DNA from: Corallococcus interemptor
GTDB lineage: Bacteria > Myxococcota > Myxococcia > Myxococcales > Myxococcaceae
Assembly (NCBI RefSeq): GCF_003668875.1
Contig: NZ_RAWM01000003.1
Location: forward strand, 62,001-126,000
Length of the DNA stretch: 64,000 bases
Direction: 5' to 3'
Below, piece by piece: positions 1-8,888 of this stretch (its first letter is position 1; every line of letters starts with the position of its first letter). The notes below the pieces were generated by a model. That model was given only the letters and a program-made list of their open reading frames with translations, did no database searches and was not told where the DNA came from. A program made the position numbers and the translations under genes.

Positions 1-143
1 GACTGGCTGGAGTCGCCCTGGCTCGAAGCACCCGACTCCGAGACCTCCGCGCCCCTCAGGCCCGCGGCGGGCGTGCGGCACCCCACGGCGAGCACCAGCA
101 TCGACGCCGTCACCACGCGCTTCCACGAAGACTTCGTCCGCAT
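1..143 (-). CDS. Lipoprotein N-terminus (partial, runs off window)
   Basis: The reverse strand from 143 reads ATG followed by a charged start (MRTKSSWKRVV), a hydrophobic stretch and a lipobox ending LAVGC, so the product should be a lipid-anchored secreted protein with the modified Cys near residue 22. After the Cys the visible residues are Ala/Gly/Ser-rich, as in a linker. A GA-rich Shine-Dalgarno-like stretch sits just upstream of the ATG. Only 47 codons are in the window, so the function cannot be guessed. Confidence 0.7.
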   Translation of the reverse strand, partial: MRTKSSWKRVVTASMLVLAVGCRTPAAGLRGAEVSESGASSQGDSSQ

Positions 144-302
144 CCATCCCCCTCGAAAGGGCGCCACCGGGCCTGGCGCCGGGGCATGCCCTAGCCAACG
201 GCATGCCGGGAGATGAATTGTGCATTATCGGGAGGTTGGTGGATCGTCTGACGCGATACGGCGCGAAAACACGGGCCCGGGGTGCGTCGCGGACTTCGCG
301 CC

Positions 303-1664
303 TCAGGCGAGCCGGGCGCTTCCGATTTCACCCCGGGTCCGGCGGGCGCCCTCCTCCAGGAAGAGACGTCTCAGATAGGGATTGAGGAAGCGCCCCTCCG
401 GGTCCAGCTGCTCGCGGACGCGCTGGAAGTCGTCCCAGCGCGGATACAGGTGTTTCAGTGTCGCCGCCGTCTGCGTGTGCAGCTTGCCCCAGTGCGGCCG
501 GCCGCCGTGGTTGCGGAAGATGGCCTCCGCGCCGGAGAAGTAGGGCTCCAGCGGCATGCCCCGGTACTGGTGAACCGCGATGAACGCGCGGTCCCCGCCG
601 TGCGCCGGGCTGAGGAACACGTCGTCGCCGCGCACGAAGCGGTACTCCACCGGGAAGTGCACGGGCAGCTGCTCGCGCGTGATGTATTCGGACAGCTCGC
701 GCAGGCAGTCCGGCCCGCGCTCCACCGGCACGGCGTACTCCATCTCCTGGAAGCGCACGAGGCGCGGCGTGGCGAACAGCGTGTGGCTCTGCCCCGCCAG
801 CACGCCCTCCGACGCCAGCTTCGCGGACAGCCGGCTCACCGGCGCGCACAGGGCGGGCCGCATCCGGCACGCGCGGCTCACCGCGCCGAAGACGGCGTTC
901 TCCATCACCATCTCGCTGAACCAGCGCCCCACGCCCACGCCGTGCGGCGTCTCGTCCGTGAGGTCCATCGCCTTGGTCATCACCCGGTCGGAGTGCGGGA
1001 ACCAGAAGAACTCGTAGTGCCGGTGGCGAGCGCGCGCCTCATCCAGCCCCGCGAGGCATTCCTCCAGCCCCAGGTTGCGGCGCGTCAGCCGCAGCCGGTA
1101 CGCGGGCAACAGGCGCAGCCGCACCCGCGTCACCACGCCCAGCGAGCCCAGCGACACGCGCGCGGCCTGGAGCAGCTCCGGAGACGTGTCCTCCGAACAC
1201 AGCACCTCGTCGCCGCTCGCCGTGACGAGCGTCATCGCCGCCGCCTGCGTGGAGAGGATGCCCAGCCCCACGCCCGTGCCGTGCGTGCCCGTGCCCAGCG
1301 CGCCGCCCAGCGACTGCTTGTTGATGTCGCCCAGGTTCTCCATCGCGAGCCCGTGCGACGCGAGCAGTGAGCCCAGCTCGCGCAAGGAAGTGCCCGCCCA
1401 CACCACGGCCTCGCGCGCGGACGCGTCCACGGACTCCAGGCCCCGCAGCGCTTCGAGCGAGACCATCGTCTCATCCGTCGCGCACAGGGGCGGGAACGAG
1501 TGGCCGCTGCCCACCACGCGCACGGTGCGCGACTGGGCGCTGGCGTCGCGGAGCGCGGCCTTCAGCGCGTCCACGGACTCCGGCTGGAGGAAGCCGGACG
1601 GATGGGCCACCACCGCGCCGGACCAGTTGCGCCACGTCCTCGTCTTCGCCGTCTCGGTCGTCAT
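303..1664 (-). CDS. FAD-binding oxidoreductase, D-arabinono-1,4-lactone oxidase / gulonolactone oxidase family
   Basis: A VAO-type flavoprotein of about 453 residues. The N-terminal FAD domain contains VVGSGHSFPP, in which the His is at the place where this family attaches FAD covalently, followed by NLGDINKQSLGGALGTGTHG, the usual phosphate-binding loop. The C-terminal part carries the HWGK motif typical of aldonolactone oxidases. The family oxidises aldonolactones or sugar alcohols with O2 or another acceptor; the substrate here is not known. The ATG at 1664 lies 4 bases after the stop of the upstream gene, behind a GGGGGTGA stretch; an in-frame ATG at 1682 overlapping that gene is an alternative start. 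The tight spacing with the PLP-enzyme gene points to one operon. Confidence 0.9.
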   Translation of the reverse strand: MTTETAKTRTWRNWSGAVVAHPSGFLQPESVDALKAALRDASAQSRTVRVVGSGHSFPPLCATDETMVSLEALRGLESVDASAREAVVWAGTSLRELGSLLASHGLAMENLGDINKQSLGGALGTGTHGTGVGLGILSTQAAAMTLVTASGDEVLCSEDTSPELLQAARVSLGSLGVVTRVRLRLLPAYRLRLTRRNLGLEECLAGLDEARARHRHYEFFWFPHSDRVMTKAMDLTDETPHGVGVGRWFSEMVMENAVFGAVSRACRMRPALCAPVSRLSAKLASEGVLAGQSHTLFATPRLVRFQEMEYAVPVERGPDCLRELSEYITREQLPVHFPVEYRFVRGDDVFLSPAHGGDRAFIAVHQYRGMPLEPYFSGAEAIFRNHGGRPHWGKLHTQTAATLKHLYPRWDDFQRVREQLDPEGRFLNPYLRRLFLEEGARRTRGEIGSARLA

Positions 1665-1668
1665 GCCG

Positions 1669-2844
1669 TCACCCCCATTCACCCCGGTAGGTCGGGACCT
1701 CTTCCACGACGCGTCCTTCGGAGATGAGCAGCAGCGTGCGGAAGTGCTCGCACACCTCGCCCGCCTTCGCGTGGCGGAAGAACACCGGCGCGCCCAGGGG
1801 CAGCGGCACCGGGCCCGCGTACGCGATGGGCGTCTGCACCTCGCCCGCGCCCTCCAGCGGGAGCAGCCTCGCGCCCTCGGGCAGGTAGGGCACCGGCAGC
1901 TTGTCCACCCCCGCCGAGCCGGAGGCCACGTAGCCCCCGCCCTGCAGCGTGAAGAGGCCCGGGCCGGGGCGCCGCGTGACGGGGATGGCGAAGGCCACCG
2001 CGGGCTGATGGTGGAAGCCGCGATAGCCGTCGAAGAGCGCCGGGGAGTACAGGCCGCTGCCCGCGGTGAGCTCGGTGACGCTCGAGTCCTCGCGCGTGGA
2101 CTCCAGGCTGCCCGTGCCTCCGCCGTTCACGAAGCGCGGCGTGAAGCCCGCCTCCTTCAGCGCCGCCACCACCGCCTGCCTGCGCGCGTGCACGCGGCCC
2201 ACCGAGCCCCGCTTGAGCGCGCGGATGACCACGTTCTTCGGCCCCGCGTGCGGCGCCGCGTCCGGCACGCCCGCGAGCTGCGCCTCGTAGCCCATGACGC
2301 CCGCGAGGAACACGGCGTCGCCCTCCGCCGTGATGCTCCTGGCCACCGCCAGCGCGGCCTCCGGCGAGCGCACCGGCGAGCGGTGCACCCCGAAGCGCAG
2401 GCCCGGCAGGTCCACCGACAGGTCCACGTCCAGGCACAGCGGCGCTCGCGTCCCGTGCAGACGCGCCGCGCGCGCGGCGAGCGCCACGTGCTCCGCCGAA
2501 TCGACCATCAGCGTCACGGGCGCTGGCGGCCGGCACAGCTCCGCCAGGGCCTCGGCATCCACGACCGGGTACCCCATGAGCAGGTCGCTAAAGCCGCGCT
2601 CCCGCAGGCGCACGGCCTCGTCGGCGCTGAAGCACATGAGGCCCTGGAAGCCGGGATGCCCTTCGAGCACCCGCCGCAGGAGCGCCACGCAGCGCACCGA
2701 CTTCGTGGCCACCCGCACCGGCCTCCCTCCTGCGCGCCGCAGCAGCGCGGCCGCGTTTTCGCCCAGGAGGTCCAGGTCCGCGAAGGCCAGGGGCAGCCTC
2801 CGTCCCTCCAACGCCCGGGCGTAGTAGGCGTAATCACGCGGCAT
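1669..2844 (-). CDS. PLP-dependent amino acid aldolase/racemase-like protein (alanine racemase N-terminal fold, D-threonine aldolase-like)
   Basis: A protein of 391 residues resembling fold-type III PLP enzymes. VRVATKSVRC near residue 45 places a Lys where PLP is bound, and later strands include GVMGYEAQLAG and the glycine-rich VNGGGTGS loop that usually holds the PLP phosphate. D-threonine aldolases and amino acid deaminase/aldolase proteins share this layout; they cleave or dehydrate beta-hydroxy D-amino acids. The exact substrate is unknown. I chose ATG 2844 because GGAGG lies 7 bases upstream; longer in-frame starts up to 3060 lack this. It is the first gene of a two-gene unit with the flavoprotein, a pairing I recall from other high-GC bacteria. 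Confidence 0.85.
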   Translation of the reverse strand: MPRDYAYYARALEGRRLPLAFADLDLLGENAAALLRRAGGRPVRVATKSVRCVALLRRVLEGHPGFQGLMCFSADEAVRLRERGFSDLLMGYPVVDAEALAELCRPPAPVTLMVDSAEHVALAARAARLHGTRAPLCLDVDLSVDLPGLRFGVHRSPVRSPEAALAVARSITAEGDAVFLAGVMGYEAQLAGVPDAAPHAGPKNVVIRALKRGSVGRVHARRQAVVAALKEAGFTPRFVNGGGTGSLESTREDSSVTELTAGSGLYSPALFDGYRGFHHQPAVAFAIPVTRRPGPGLFTLQGGGYVASGSAGVDKLPVPYLPEGARLLPLEGAGEVQTPIAYAGPVPLPLGAPVFFRHAKAGEVCEHFRTLLLISEGRVVEEVPTYRGEWG

Positions 2845-3111
2845 GTCAGGGCCTCCGGACGCTTTCACGACGGGAGCGCTCATCATCGCCGCGCTCCGGC
2901 ATGTCCGGGGCCCGGTGGTACCCATCACGTGGGGTGGTGGACAAGTGAGGGGAAGGCGCCGGAAAAGGGGCAGCGCGCCGGACATTCCTGGGGGAACGCC
3001 CGGCGCGCGCGCACACGGATGCTTCGACTCCTGGGTCGGCCCACCCCCCCGGAAGGGCACGGAACGCCATGGTGCCGTCAGCCGAAAGTCATTTCTATTG
3101 AGGAAATCACG

Positions 3112-3129
3112 CGAGTCTTAAACGACTCG
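3112..3129. promoter_or_regulatory. Operator-like palindrome CGAGTC-N6-GACTCG
   Basis: Perfect 6-base arms (CGAGTC and GACTCG) flank the centre TTAAAC, in the AT-richer part of the divergent intergenic region upstream of the LuxR-type gene. The size and symmetry fit a dimeric regulator site, possibly for the LuxR-type protein itself. This is inference from symmetry and position only. Confidence 0.4.
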
Positions 3130-3137
3130 GGGGAGCC

Positions 3138-3180
3138 GGAATCACTTCCCACCTGGACAGGCGGAGGAAGCACTGATTCC
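3138..3180. promoter_or_regulatory. Inverted repeat GGAATCA...TGATTCC
   Basis: Seven-base arms GGAATCA (3138-3144) and TGATTCC (3174-3180) are perfect complements, and inner CTTCC/GGAAG segments extend the symmetry imperfectly. It lies 40 bases before the TATAGT box of the regulator gene. It could be an upstream activator site or, if transcribed, a leader hairpin. Confidence 0.35.
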
Positions 3181-3234
3181 ACTCCCGACCTCCCAAGTCT
3201 TCCAATTGCCCCCAACGGCTATAGTAAGCAAATC

Positions 3235-4362
3235 GTGATTGATTTGATTTCCGAGGACCAACGCCTCTTGCAGGAGCTGGAGGGCCTGCTGGAGGGGTTG
3301 GAGCCCGGCTCCGAGGCCCTGCCGACGGTCCTCGCCGCGCTCCGAGGCGCTTTGCGCGCGGAGCGGACGGCGGCCTACGGCGTGGACGTGGGCCCGGACC
3401 GCTATCACACGGCGTTCGTGCACGGCGTGGGCTTCCCCCAGCCGCCCTCCGTCCTGACGGAGCTGTTCGACGCGGCGCTGCCACCGGCGGGGAGCCGCTT
3501 CGGCTACTTCGACCCCGCGCGTCCGCCGCTGGCCCAGCGCAACCGGGCCATGCGCTTCTCGCCCCTGGGCATCTCCGAGCCGCTCCGGGCCCTGCCCATC
3601 ACGGGCGAGGGCGAAGGGCCGCTGTGGGAGCGGCTGGGGTTGACCGAGGCGGAGTGGGAGCACGCGCGGACGCAGCTGGCCGGGTACGCGTCCAATCTCT
3701 ACCGGCAGCTGGGATTGGAGCACCTGGCGCAGCTGCGGGTGCTGGTGTGCGAAGGCGACATGATGCTGGGCTGGGTGGGCGCCTTCCGGGCCGAGCCCTT
3801 CACGGAGCGGGAGCAGCGGCTGCTCCAGGCGCTGACGCCCGCCATCCAGCGGCGGATGGCCATGGACCGGCGGCTGCGCGAGGCGGGCCTCCTGGGTCCG
3901 GCGCTGGGCGCGGCGCTGGAGGTGCTGGGGCGGCCCGCGTGGGTCGTGACGTTCAGCGGCCGGGTGATGCACGCGAACAAGGCGGGGCAGGCGCGGTGGG
4001 AGCAGGACTCCGGGGCGCTGGCGGCGCAGGTGCGCGCGTGTCTGCGCAGCCCCCCGGGCACGGGGCCGCTGTTCTCCTCCGGGCCGCTGCGCACGCAGGG
4101 GCTGCCGGACCACTACCTGGTGCTGGACCCCGGCCCGCCGATGGAGCCGACGTCGCGGCTGCCGGTGCTGACACAGCGCTGGGGGCTCACCGCGCGCGAG
4201 GCGCAGGTGCTGGAGCACGTGGTGCAGGGAGAGACGAACAAGGCCATCGCCCTGCACCTGGGCTGCGCCGAGCGCACGGTGGAGGTGCACGTCACGCACC
4301 TGCTGAACAAGGCCCAGGTGGAGAGCCGCTCCGCGCTCATCTCGCGCTTCTTCCAGTCCTGA
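3235..4362 (+). CDS. LuxR-family transcriptional regulator
   Basis: About 375 residues. The last 60 residues form a GerE/LuxR DNA-binding domain: LTAREAQVLEHVVQGETNK, then a recognition helix AERTVEVHVTHLLNKA. The N-terminal 300 residues have no signature I recognise, but the segment VVTFSGRVMHANKAG (about residue 240) reads like a PAS-type sensor strand, so a small-molecule or redox signal is likely. There is no receiver Asp motif, so it is not a classical response regulator. The start is uncertain: GTG 3235 is used because coding composition begins there and a TATAGT box ends 9 bases before it, which would make the mRNA nearly leaderless; no Shine-Dalgarno site is visible. Confidence 0.8.
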   Translation: MIDLISEDQRLLQELEGLLEGLEPGSEALPTVLAALRGALRAERTAAYGVDVGPDRYHTAFVHGVGFPQPPSVLTELFDAALPPAGSRFGYFDPARPPLAQRNRAMRFSPLGISEPLRALPITGEGEGPLWERLGLTEAEWEHARTQLAGYASNLYRQLGLEHLAQLRVLVCEGDMMLGWVGAFRAEPFTEREQRLLQALTPAIQRRMAMDRRLREAGLLGPALGAALEVLGRPAWVVTFSGRVMHANKAGQARWEQDSGALAAQVRACLRSPPGTGPLFSSGPLRTQGLPDHYLVLDPGPPMEPTSRLPVLTQRWGLTAREAQVLEHVVQGETNKAIALHLGCAERTVEVHVTHLLNKAQVESRSALISRFFQS

Positions 4363-4404
4363 CGCGCCGGTGGGCAGTGCCCGGGGCGTGACTAGGATGG
4401 AGGA

Positions 4405-5553
4405 ATGGATGATGCGCTCTTGAGGAAGGCGCTGGCTCGCGCGGACGCGGCGGTGGCGAAGGGGCCCCACGCGGTACCGGCGGATGGCCAGCGCCGCACG
4501 CTGCACGTGGCGATGGGGGACCCGCAGGCGGACTTCGACCGGGTGCTGTCCATCCTCTCGCTGCACGGGCTGCTGGACGAAGAGGGAGGGCTGCGGCCGG
4601 ACGTGTGCCTGGTGTCCGTGGGCGACCACTTCGACTGGGGACCCGCGGCGGACCGGGAGCGCGTGGCGTCGAGCGCGCTCCGGCTGGTGGCGTGGCTCGC
4701 GTCGCATCCGGCGGACCAGGCGGTGATGCTGCTGGGCAACCACGACCTGGGGCGCGTGGGGGAGCTGGCGGACTTCACGGATGTGACGTTCCGCGCCGCC
4801 CAGGTGGAGGCGGACCGGGTCTACGCGGGGGACGACACGGACGCGGAGAAGGAGCGGGCCTTCCTCCAGCGCTGGCCCGGGTTGCCGAGCGCGGAGCTGG
4901 CGGCGCGGGACTTCAGCACCTGGACCGGGGAGCAGCGCGCGTGGGTGGAGCACCTGCTGCGAGTACGGCGCTTCCGCGTGGCGCACGCGGCCGGGGATTC
5001 GCTGCTGGTGCTGCACGCGGGCGTCACGCGCGAGGACCTGGGGGTCGTGGGGCTGGAGCCTGGAAGGTGGGCGGATGCGCGCGCGGTGGCGGAGGCGCTC
5101 AACGGCGTGATGGACCGGGCGGTGGCGGCGTGGAAGAGCGGACCGCTCGTGCTGCCGGGGCTGCACCATCCGGGCAATGCGAAGGATGGCGAGGGCGTGG
5201 GCATCTTCTACCAGCGGCCCAGCCTGGCCTCCGAGGACGCGGAGCGCGTGCGGGGAACGCCCCGGCGCAGGTTCGATCCCCGGCGGTTGCCGCTGGGGTT
5301 GAGCCAGGTGGTGGGCCACACGCGGGACAAGCGGGTGCGTGAGCTGGTGTCACCCGGTCCCGTGCGCGACGGAGTGCTGCGCCACCTGGTGACGGACGGG
5401 ACGCGCGTGGACTACGCGCACGGCCCGCCGCCAACGACAGGTCCGGGCGAGGCGGTGATGGTGTTCACCGACGGCGCCATGCGCGAGGGCCGCGCGGAGG
5501 ACTTCCAGCTGTTCGACCTGGACGCCCGTCGCGCGGTGCCGCTGGCTCCGTGA
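4405..5553 (+). CDS. Calcineurin-like metallophosphoesterase
   Basis: 382 residues with the ordered metal-binding motifs of the PPP/calcineurin superfamily: GDPQADFDRVL (a variant GDxH motif with Gln in place of His) near residue 37, GDHFDWG (normally GDxxDRG) near 74, and LLGNHDLGR near 111. Later His residues in VLHAGVTRED and VVGHTRDKRV supply the remaining ligands, as in bacterial Ser/Thr or Ap4A phosphatases. It probably hydrolyses phosphate esters with two metal ions in the cytoplasm; no signal peptide is seen. The ATG at 4405 follows a GGATGGAGGA stretch that can act as a ribosome site. Confidence 0.85.
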   Translation: MDDALLRKALARADAAVAKGPHAVPADGQRRTLHVAMGDPQADFDRVLSILSLHGLLDEEGGLRPDVCLVSVGDHFDWGPAADRERVASSALRLVAWLASHPADQAVMLLGNHDLGRVGELADFTDVTFRAAQVEADRVYAGDDTDAEKERAFLQRWPGLPSAELAARDFSTWTGEQRAWVEHLLRVRRFRVAHAAGDSLLVLHAGVTREDLGVVGLEPGRWADARAVAEALNGVMDRAVAAWKSGPLVLPGLHHPGNAKDGEGVGIFYQRPSLASEDAERVRGTPRRRFDPRRLPLGLSQVVGHTRDKRVRELVSPGPVRDGVLRHLVTDGTRVDYAHGPPPTTGPGEAVMVFTDGAMREGRAEDFQLFDLDARRAVPLAP

Positions 5554-5572
5554 ACCTTCGCAAGTACGGGTG

Positions 5573-6952
5573 CTACGGCGCGGCGCCCGGGACAGCAGCC
5601 GGCGACTTGAGGCCAGCGAGCTTCTTCTCCAGCGACTCCACCTGACGCGGAGACACCTGCGCGGCGGGCAGCGTCTTCGCGAAGGTCAGCGCCTCCTCCA
5701 GCGTCTTCACCGCGCCCGCGGTGTCCTTGCGCGCGACCTGGATGTCCGCGCGGCCGGAGAGCACGGACAGCCGCCGCGCGCCCTGCACCCGCGCCAGTGC
5801 CCGGTCATTCGCGGCGAGCGCGTCATCGAGCCGGCCGGACAGCCGGTACAGCGTCGCGAGCCGCGCGGGCGGGTTGTAGTCCTGCGGCAGGTCCTTCTCG
5901 CTCTGCTCCAGCGCGGGGATGGCCCGCTGCGGCTGCTCCAGCGTCATCGCCGCGAGCATGCGGTGCGAGTCGAACACGCTGCGCGCCTCCGGGTTCGGCG
6001 CCTTCGCGGCCTCGCCCTCCAGGAACGTCAGCCACTCCTGGGCCACCTGCTTCGCGCCCGCCGTGTCCTTGTCCTGCTTGCGCGCCTCCACCAGCACCTC
6101 GTACAGGCCGGAGCGGTCATCCGCCTCCATGTCGATGGCCGGCGGCGCCAGCACCTCGCGCGCCTTCGCCTCCAGCGTGTGCCGCAGGTCCGCGGCCTCG
6201 GGCGTGCCCTCCGGGATGGCCAGCGCGCAGCTGAGTCCGTTGAGCACGCTGTTGGCCTGGTTCAGCGAGCGCGGCACCTTGGGCAGCTCCGCCACCGCCT
6301 TCTGTGCGCAGGGCACGTACTGCTTCGCTCCGTACTGCGCCATCAGCAGCGACTCCAGCGCGCGGCCCCGGCGGGACCAGTCCGCGGGCGCCTCCGCGAG
6401 CGCGAGCGACAGGGACTCGGCGGCCTCCGCGGGCTTGCGCTCACCGTAGAGCGCGTCGCCCCGGGCGAGCAGCGCGTCCGCGCCGGTGGCACCGCCCTGG
6501 TAGGCGCGCTCACCGTCCTCGAAGAGGCGCTCCAGCTGCGGCACCGTCGCGCTGCCAGCGAAGCGCAGCAGGGCCTTCTCCTCGCGCGGGTCGATGATGA
6601 AGAAGGTGGGCCAGAACTCCACCGGGTACTTCTCCTGGAACACCGCGTTCTGGGTCAGGTCGGTGTTGAGCTCCAGCCACACGAAGCGGCCCGCGTGCTT
6701 CGCCAGCGCCTTGTCCGTGAAGACGTACGCGCGCATGGAGCGGCAGGTGTGGCACCACGGCGCCCAGGTGTCGACGAACAGGGGCACGCCCTTCGCCTTC
6801 GCCTCCGCGAGCGCGCGGGCGTAGTCGTCCGGGATGAAGGGCAGCGGGCCTTCGGCATGGGCTTCGGCGGACGCGGTCGCGGGCGCGTTGGCGTTCGTGG
6901 CCGTGCAGGCGATGGACCCCGACAGGAGCAGGCAGGCGAGGAAGGAGCGCAT
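5573..6952 (-). CDS. Exported thioredoxin-fold protein with TPR-like C-terminus
   Basis: 459 residues starting MRRTLARAR on the opposite frame is rejected; the real start at 6952 gives MRSFLACLLLSGSIAC, a signal peptide with a lipoprotein-like Cys. A thioredoxin domain follows, with WAPWCHTCRS as the CxxC centre (about residue 60) and the cis-Pro segment EFWPTFFII. This layout is typical of periplasmic thioredoxin/DsbD-gamma-like proteins. Residues from about 170 onward are Ala-rich helical pairs that look like TPR repeats and could dock a partner. It converges on the phosphatase gene with a 19-base gap. The protein likely reduces or delivers thiol pairs outside the cytoplasm; the client is unknown. 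Confidence 0.85.
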   Translation of the reverse strand: MRSFLACLLLSGSIACTATNANAPATASAEAHAEGPLPFIPDDYARALAEAKAKGVPLFVDTWAPWCHTCRSMRAYVFTDKALAKHAGRFVWLELNTDLTQNAVFQEKYPVEFWPTFFIIDPREEKALLRFAGSATVPQLERLFEDGERAYQGGATGADALLARGDALYGERKPAEAAESLSLALAEAPADWSRRGRALESLLMAQYGAKQYVPCAQKAVAELPKVPRSLNQANSVLNGLSCALAIPEGTPEAADLRHTLEAKAREVLAPPAIDMEADDRSGLYEVLVEARKQDKDTAGAKQVAQEWLTFLEGEAAKAPNPEARSVFDSHRMLAAMTLEQPQRAIPALEQSEKDLPQDYNPPARLATLYRLSGRLDDALAANDRALARVQGARRLSVLSGRADIQVARKDTAGAVKTLEEALTFAKTLPAAQVSPRQVESLEKKLAGLKSPAAVPGAAP

Positions 6953-7056
6953 GCGGCGCACCCTAGCGCGCCTCTTCTGGGGTGTCCCCGGTGGACAGTG
7001 CGCGCACACCGCGCTGGGCACCACGCGGCCTGCGTGCTGTCCTGCGCCCGGCCCCT

Positions 7057-8802
7057 ATGCCCATGAAGGACCCTCGCGCCCTGCGCACCGCCCTCGCGTC
7101 CGCCCTGGACGCCCTGCCCGCCTCCGAGCGCTTCCCCGACAGCGCTGACGCCGACGTCGCCCGACGCCTGGCCGAACGCCTGCGCCGCGACCTGCTGCCC
7201 CGCCTGGGCTCCGGCGACGCGCCGCTGCTCCTCGTGGCCATCGCCGGACCCAACAACGTCGGGAAGTCCACGCTCTTCAACGCGCTGGCGAAGGCATCCC
7301 TGTCCCCCGCGCGCCCCGAGGGCGGACTCACCAAGCAGTGCCTGGCCGCGGCGCACGCGGAGACATGGACGGGCGCGCTGAAGGACGTGCTCACCCAGCG
7401 CTACGACATCGTCCCGGTGGCCGACGGCACGGTGGCGCCGGTGGACGAGCCCGGGCCCGCCGGCCGGCTGTACCTGGTGCTGTCGGAGGCCGTGCCGCGC
7501 GGGCTGCTGGTGATGGACACGCCGGACTTCGACAGCGTGTACCGCGACAACCGCGAGCGGGCCGAGGCGCTGCTCGTCACGGTGGACGTGCTCGTGTTCG
7601 TGGTGAGCCGGCAGACGTACCAGAACGCGGCGCTGGTGGACTTCCTGCGCGCGGCGGTGGGCCACGGCAAGCCGTACCTGCTCGTCTACAACGAGGCCAC
7701 GCGCGAGGACGTGGCGCGCGGCCACCTGGACAAGCTGGCGCAGGACGTGGGCCATCCGCCGATTGCCCGCTACCTGGCGCCGCACCAGCCGGACGTGGAG
7801 GCGGGGCTGAAGCCGCTGGCCACGGAGGCGCTGGATGGACGGCCTCCGCTCGCCGCGCTGCTGGGCCAGGCGGAGCATGCGCGCGAGTTGAAGGCGCGGG
7901 CGCTGGAGGCGTCGCTGTCGGATGCGCGCTCGGAGCTGGACGCGGTGTCACGTGCGGCGACCCGCGCGGCCCGCGAGCCGGAGCGGCTGCGGCAGCGGCT
8001 GCGGCACGACCTTCAAGGCATTGGCGCGCAGGCGGCGCTGAAGGCCGTGCCCGCGGACGTGCTGGTGGACGCGTTCCGCGATGAGCTGGATGCGCGCAGC
8101 ACGTTCCACCGGTTCGTGCGGCTGCCGTTCCGGGGGCTCGCCACGGCGCTCACGTTCGTGAGCCGCAAGGTGCGTGACTCCTTCACCGGGCCCCGGCCCC
8201 AGGAGGCGCTGCCCACGCAGGCGGTGGATGAGTCACTGAAGGACGGGCTGCGCAGGCTGGTGGATGCCTTCGCTCCGGAGGTGGCCGCGTGGCGAGGAGA
8301 CGCGGAGACCCGGGAGAAGCTGGCGCAGGCCTTCGGGCCCGCGATGATTGGCCGGCTGGATGCGCCGCTGGACCTGGGCTCGCTGCATGCGCACGCGGCG
8401 GACCGGGCCACGCTGTATGACTTCTGCCGCCAGCTGGTGGGCAGCGAGCTTCAGGGCGGCATGCGCGAGGAGCTGCTCCAGGCGCTCACCACGCTGGTGT
8501 ACTCGGTGCCGTCCGGCGCGGCTGCGGTGGTGACGGTGGCCACCGGAGGCCTGGGCCATGACGCGGTGGTGTGGGCGGGGACGCTCCTGTCCACGCCGCT
8601 CCTGGAGCGCTTCGTGGACCTCCTGGGCGCCCAGGTGCGCGCGACGGTGACGCGCAAGTGGGCGGACGCGCACGGGGCCACGCTGGCGCAGGCGATGGAG
8701 ACGCGCTTCTTCGCGGACCTGTTGTCCCACCTGGACGCCCAGGCGGAAGGGTGGCTGCGCACCGCCTCCACCCTGGAGACGGCACGGCGGGCGGCGGAGT
8801 AG
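7057..8802 (+). CDS. Dynamin-like / large membrane-associated GTPase
   Basis: 581 residues. G1 is GPNNVGKST at residues 64-72, G3 is DTPDFDS near residue 155, and YNEATRED may be the base-recognition G4 strand. The C-terminal half is helical and charged, with a long weakly hydrophobic stretch near 490-520 (SGAAAVVTVATGG) that could insert in or lie on a membrane. This is the layout of bacterial dynamin-like or septin-like GTPases rather than of a translation GTPase. A second GTPase of similar size and layout lies at 37605-39386, so they are probably paralogues. Start ATG 7057 or 7063; neither has a clear ribosome site. The gene is divergent from the thioredoxin-fold gene. Confidence 0.8.
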   Translation: MPMKDPRALRTALASALDALPASERFPDSADADVARRLAERLRRDLLPRLGSGDAPLLLVAIAGPNNVGKSTLFNALAKASLSPARPEGGLTKQCLAAAHAETWTGALKDVLTQRYDIVPVADGTVAPVDEPGPAGRLYLVLSEAVPRGLLVMDTPDFDSVYRDNRERAEALLVTVDVLVFVVSRQTYQNAALVDFLRAAVGHGKPYLLVYNEATREDVARGHLDKLAQDVGHPPIARYLAPHQPDVEAGLKPLATEALDGRPPLAALLGQAEHARELKARALEASLSDARSELDAVSRAATRAAREPERLRQRLRHDLQGIGAQAALKAVPADVLVDAFRDELDARSTFHRFVRLPFRGLATALTFVSRKVRDSFTGPRPQEALPTQAVDESLKDGLRRLVDAFAPEVAAWRGDAETREKLAQAFGPAMIGRLDAPLDLGSLHAHAADRATLYDFCRQLVGSELQGGMREELLQALTTLVYSVPSGAAAVVTVATGGLGHDAVVWAGTLLSTPLLERFVDLLGAQVRATVTRKWADAHGATLAQAMETRFFADLLSHLDAQAEGWLRTASTLETARRAAE

Positions 8803-8823
8803 GCGGCCGGTTCCCGACAGGGC

Positions 8824-8846
8824 CTCGCCTCCGGGAGGGAGGCGAG
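8824..8846 (+). terminator. Hairpin after the GTPase gene
   Basis: CTCGCCTCC pairs perfectly with GGAGGCGAG across a 5-base loop, 21 bases after the GTPase stop and before the next start at 8889. There is no strong T run, so intrinsic termination may be weak. Confidence 0.5.
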
Positions 8847-8888
8847 ACTTCGTGCCTCATCGCCACCGATGCGTCATGCTGGTCCGCC

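Larger units (their letters stand above)
2845..3234. other. 390-base divergent intergenic region
   Basis: No convincing gene. This region separates the aldolase-like gene (minus) from the LuxR-type gene (plus). From about 3080 it is clearly richer in A and T than its surroundings, as expected for promoters. It holds two inverted repeats (listed separately) and a TATAGT box at 3220-3225 close to the probable start of the regulator. Confidence 0.6.

Noticed and set aside
282-1370. Long plus-strand frame opposite the flavoprotein gene
   Set aside because: Its composition (Arg/His/Gln/Ala-rich without motifs) is that of antisense reading in GC-rich DNA; the minus-strand gene has clear family motifs.
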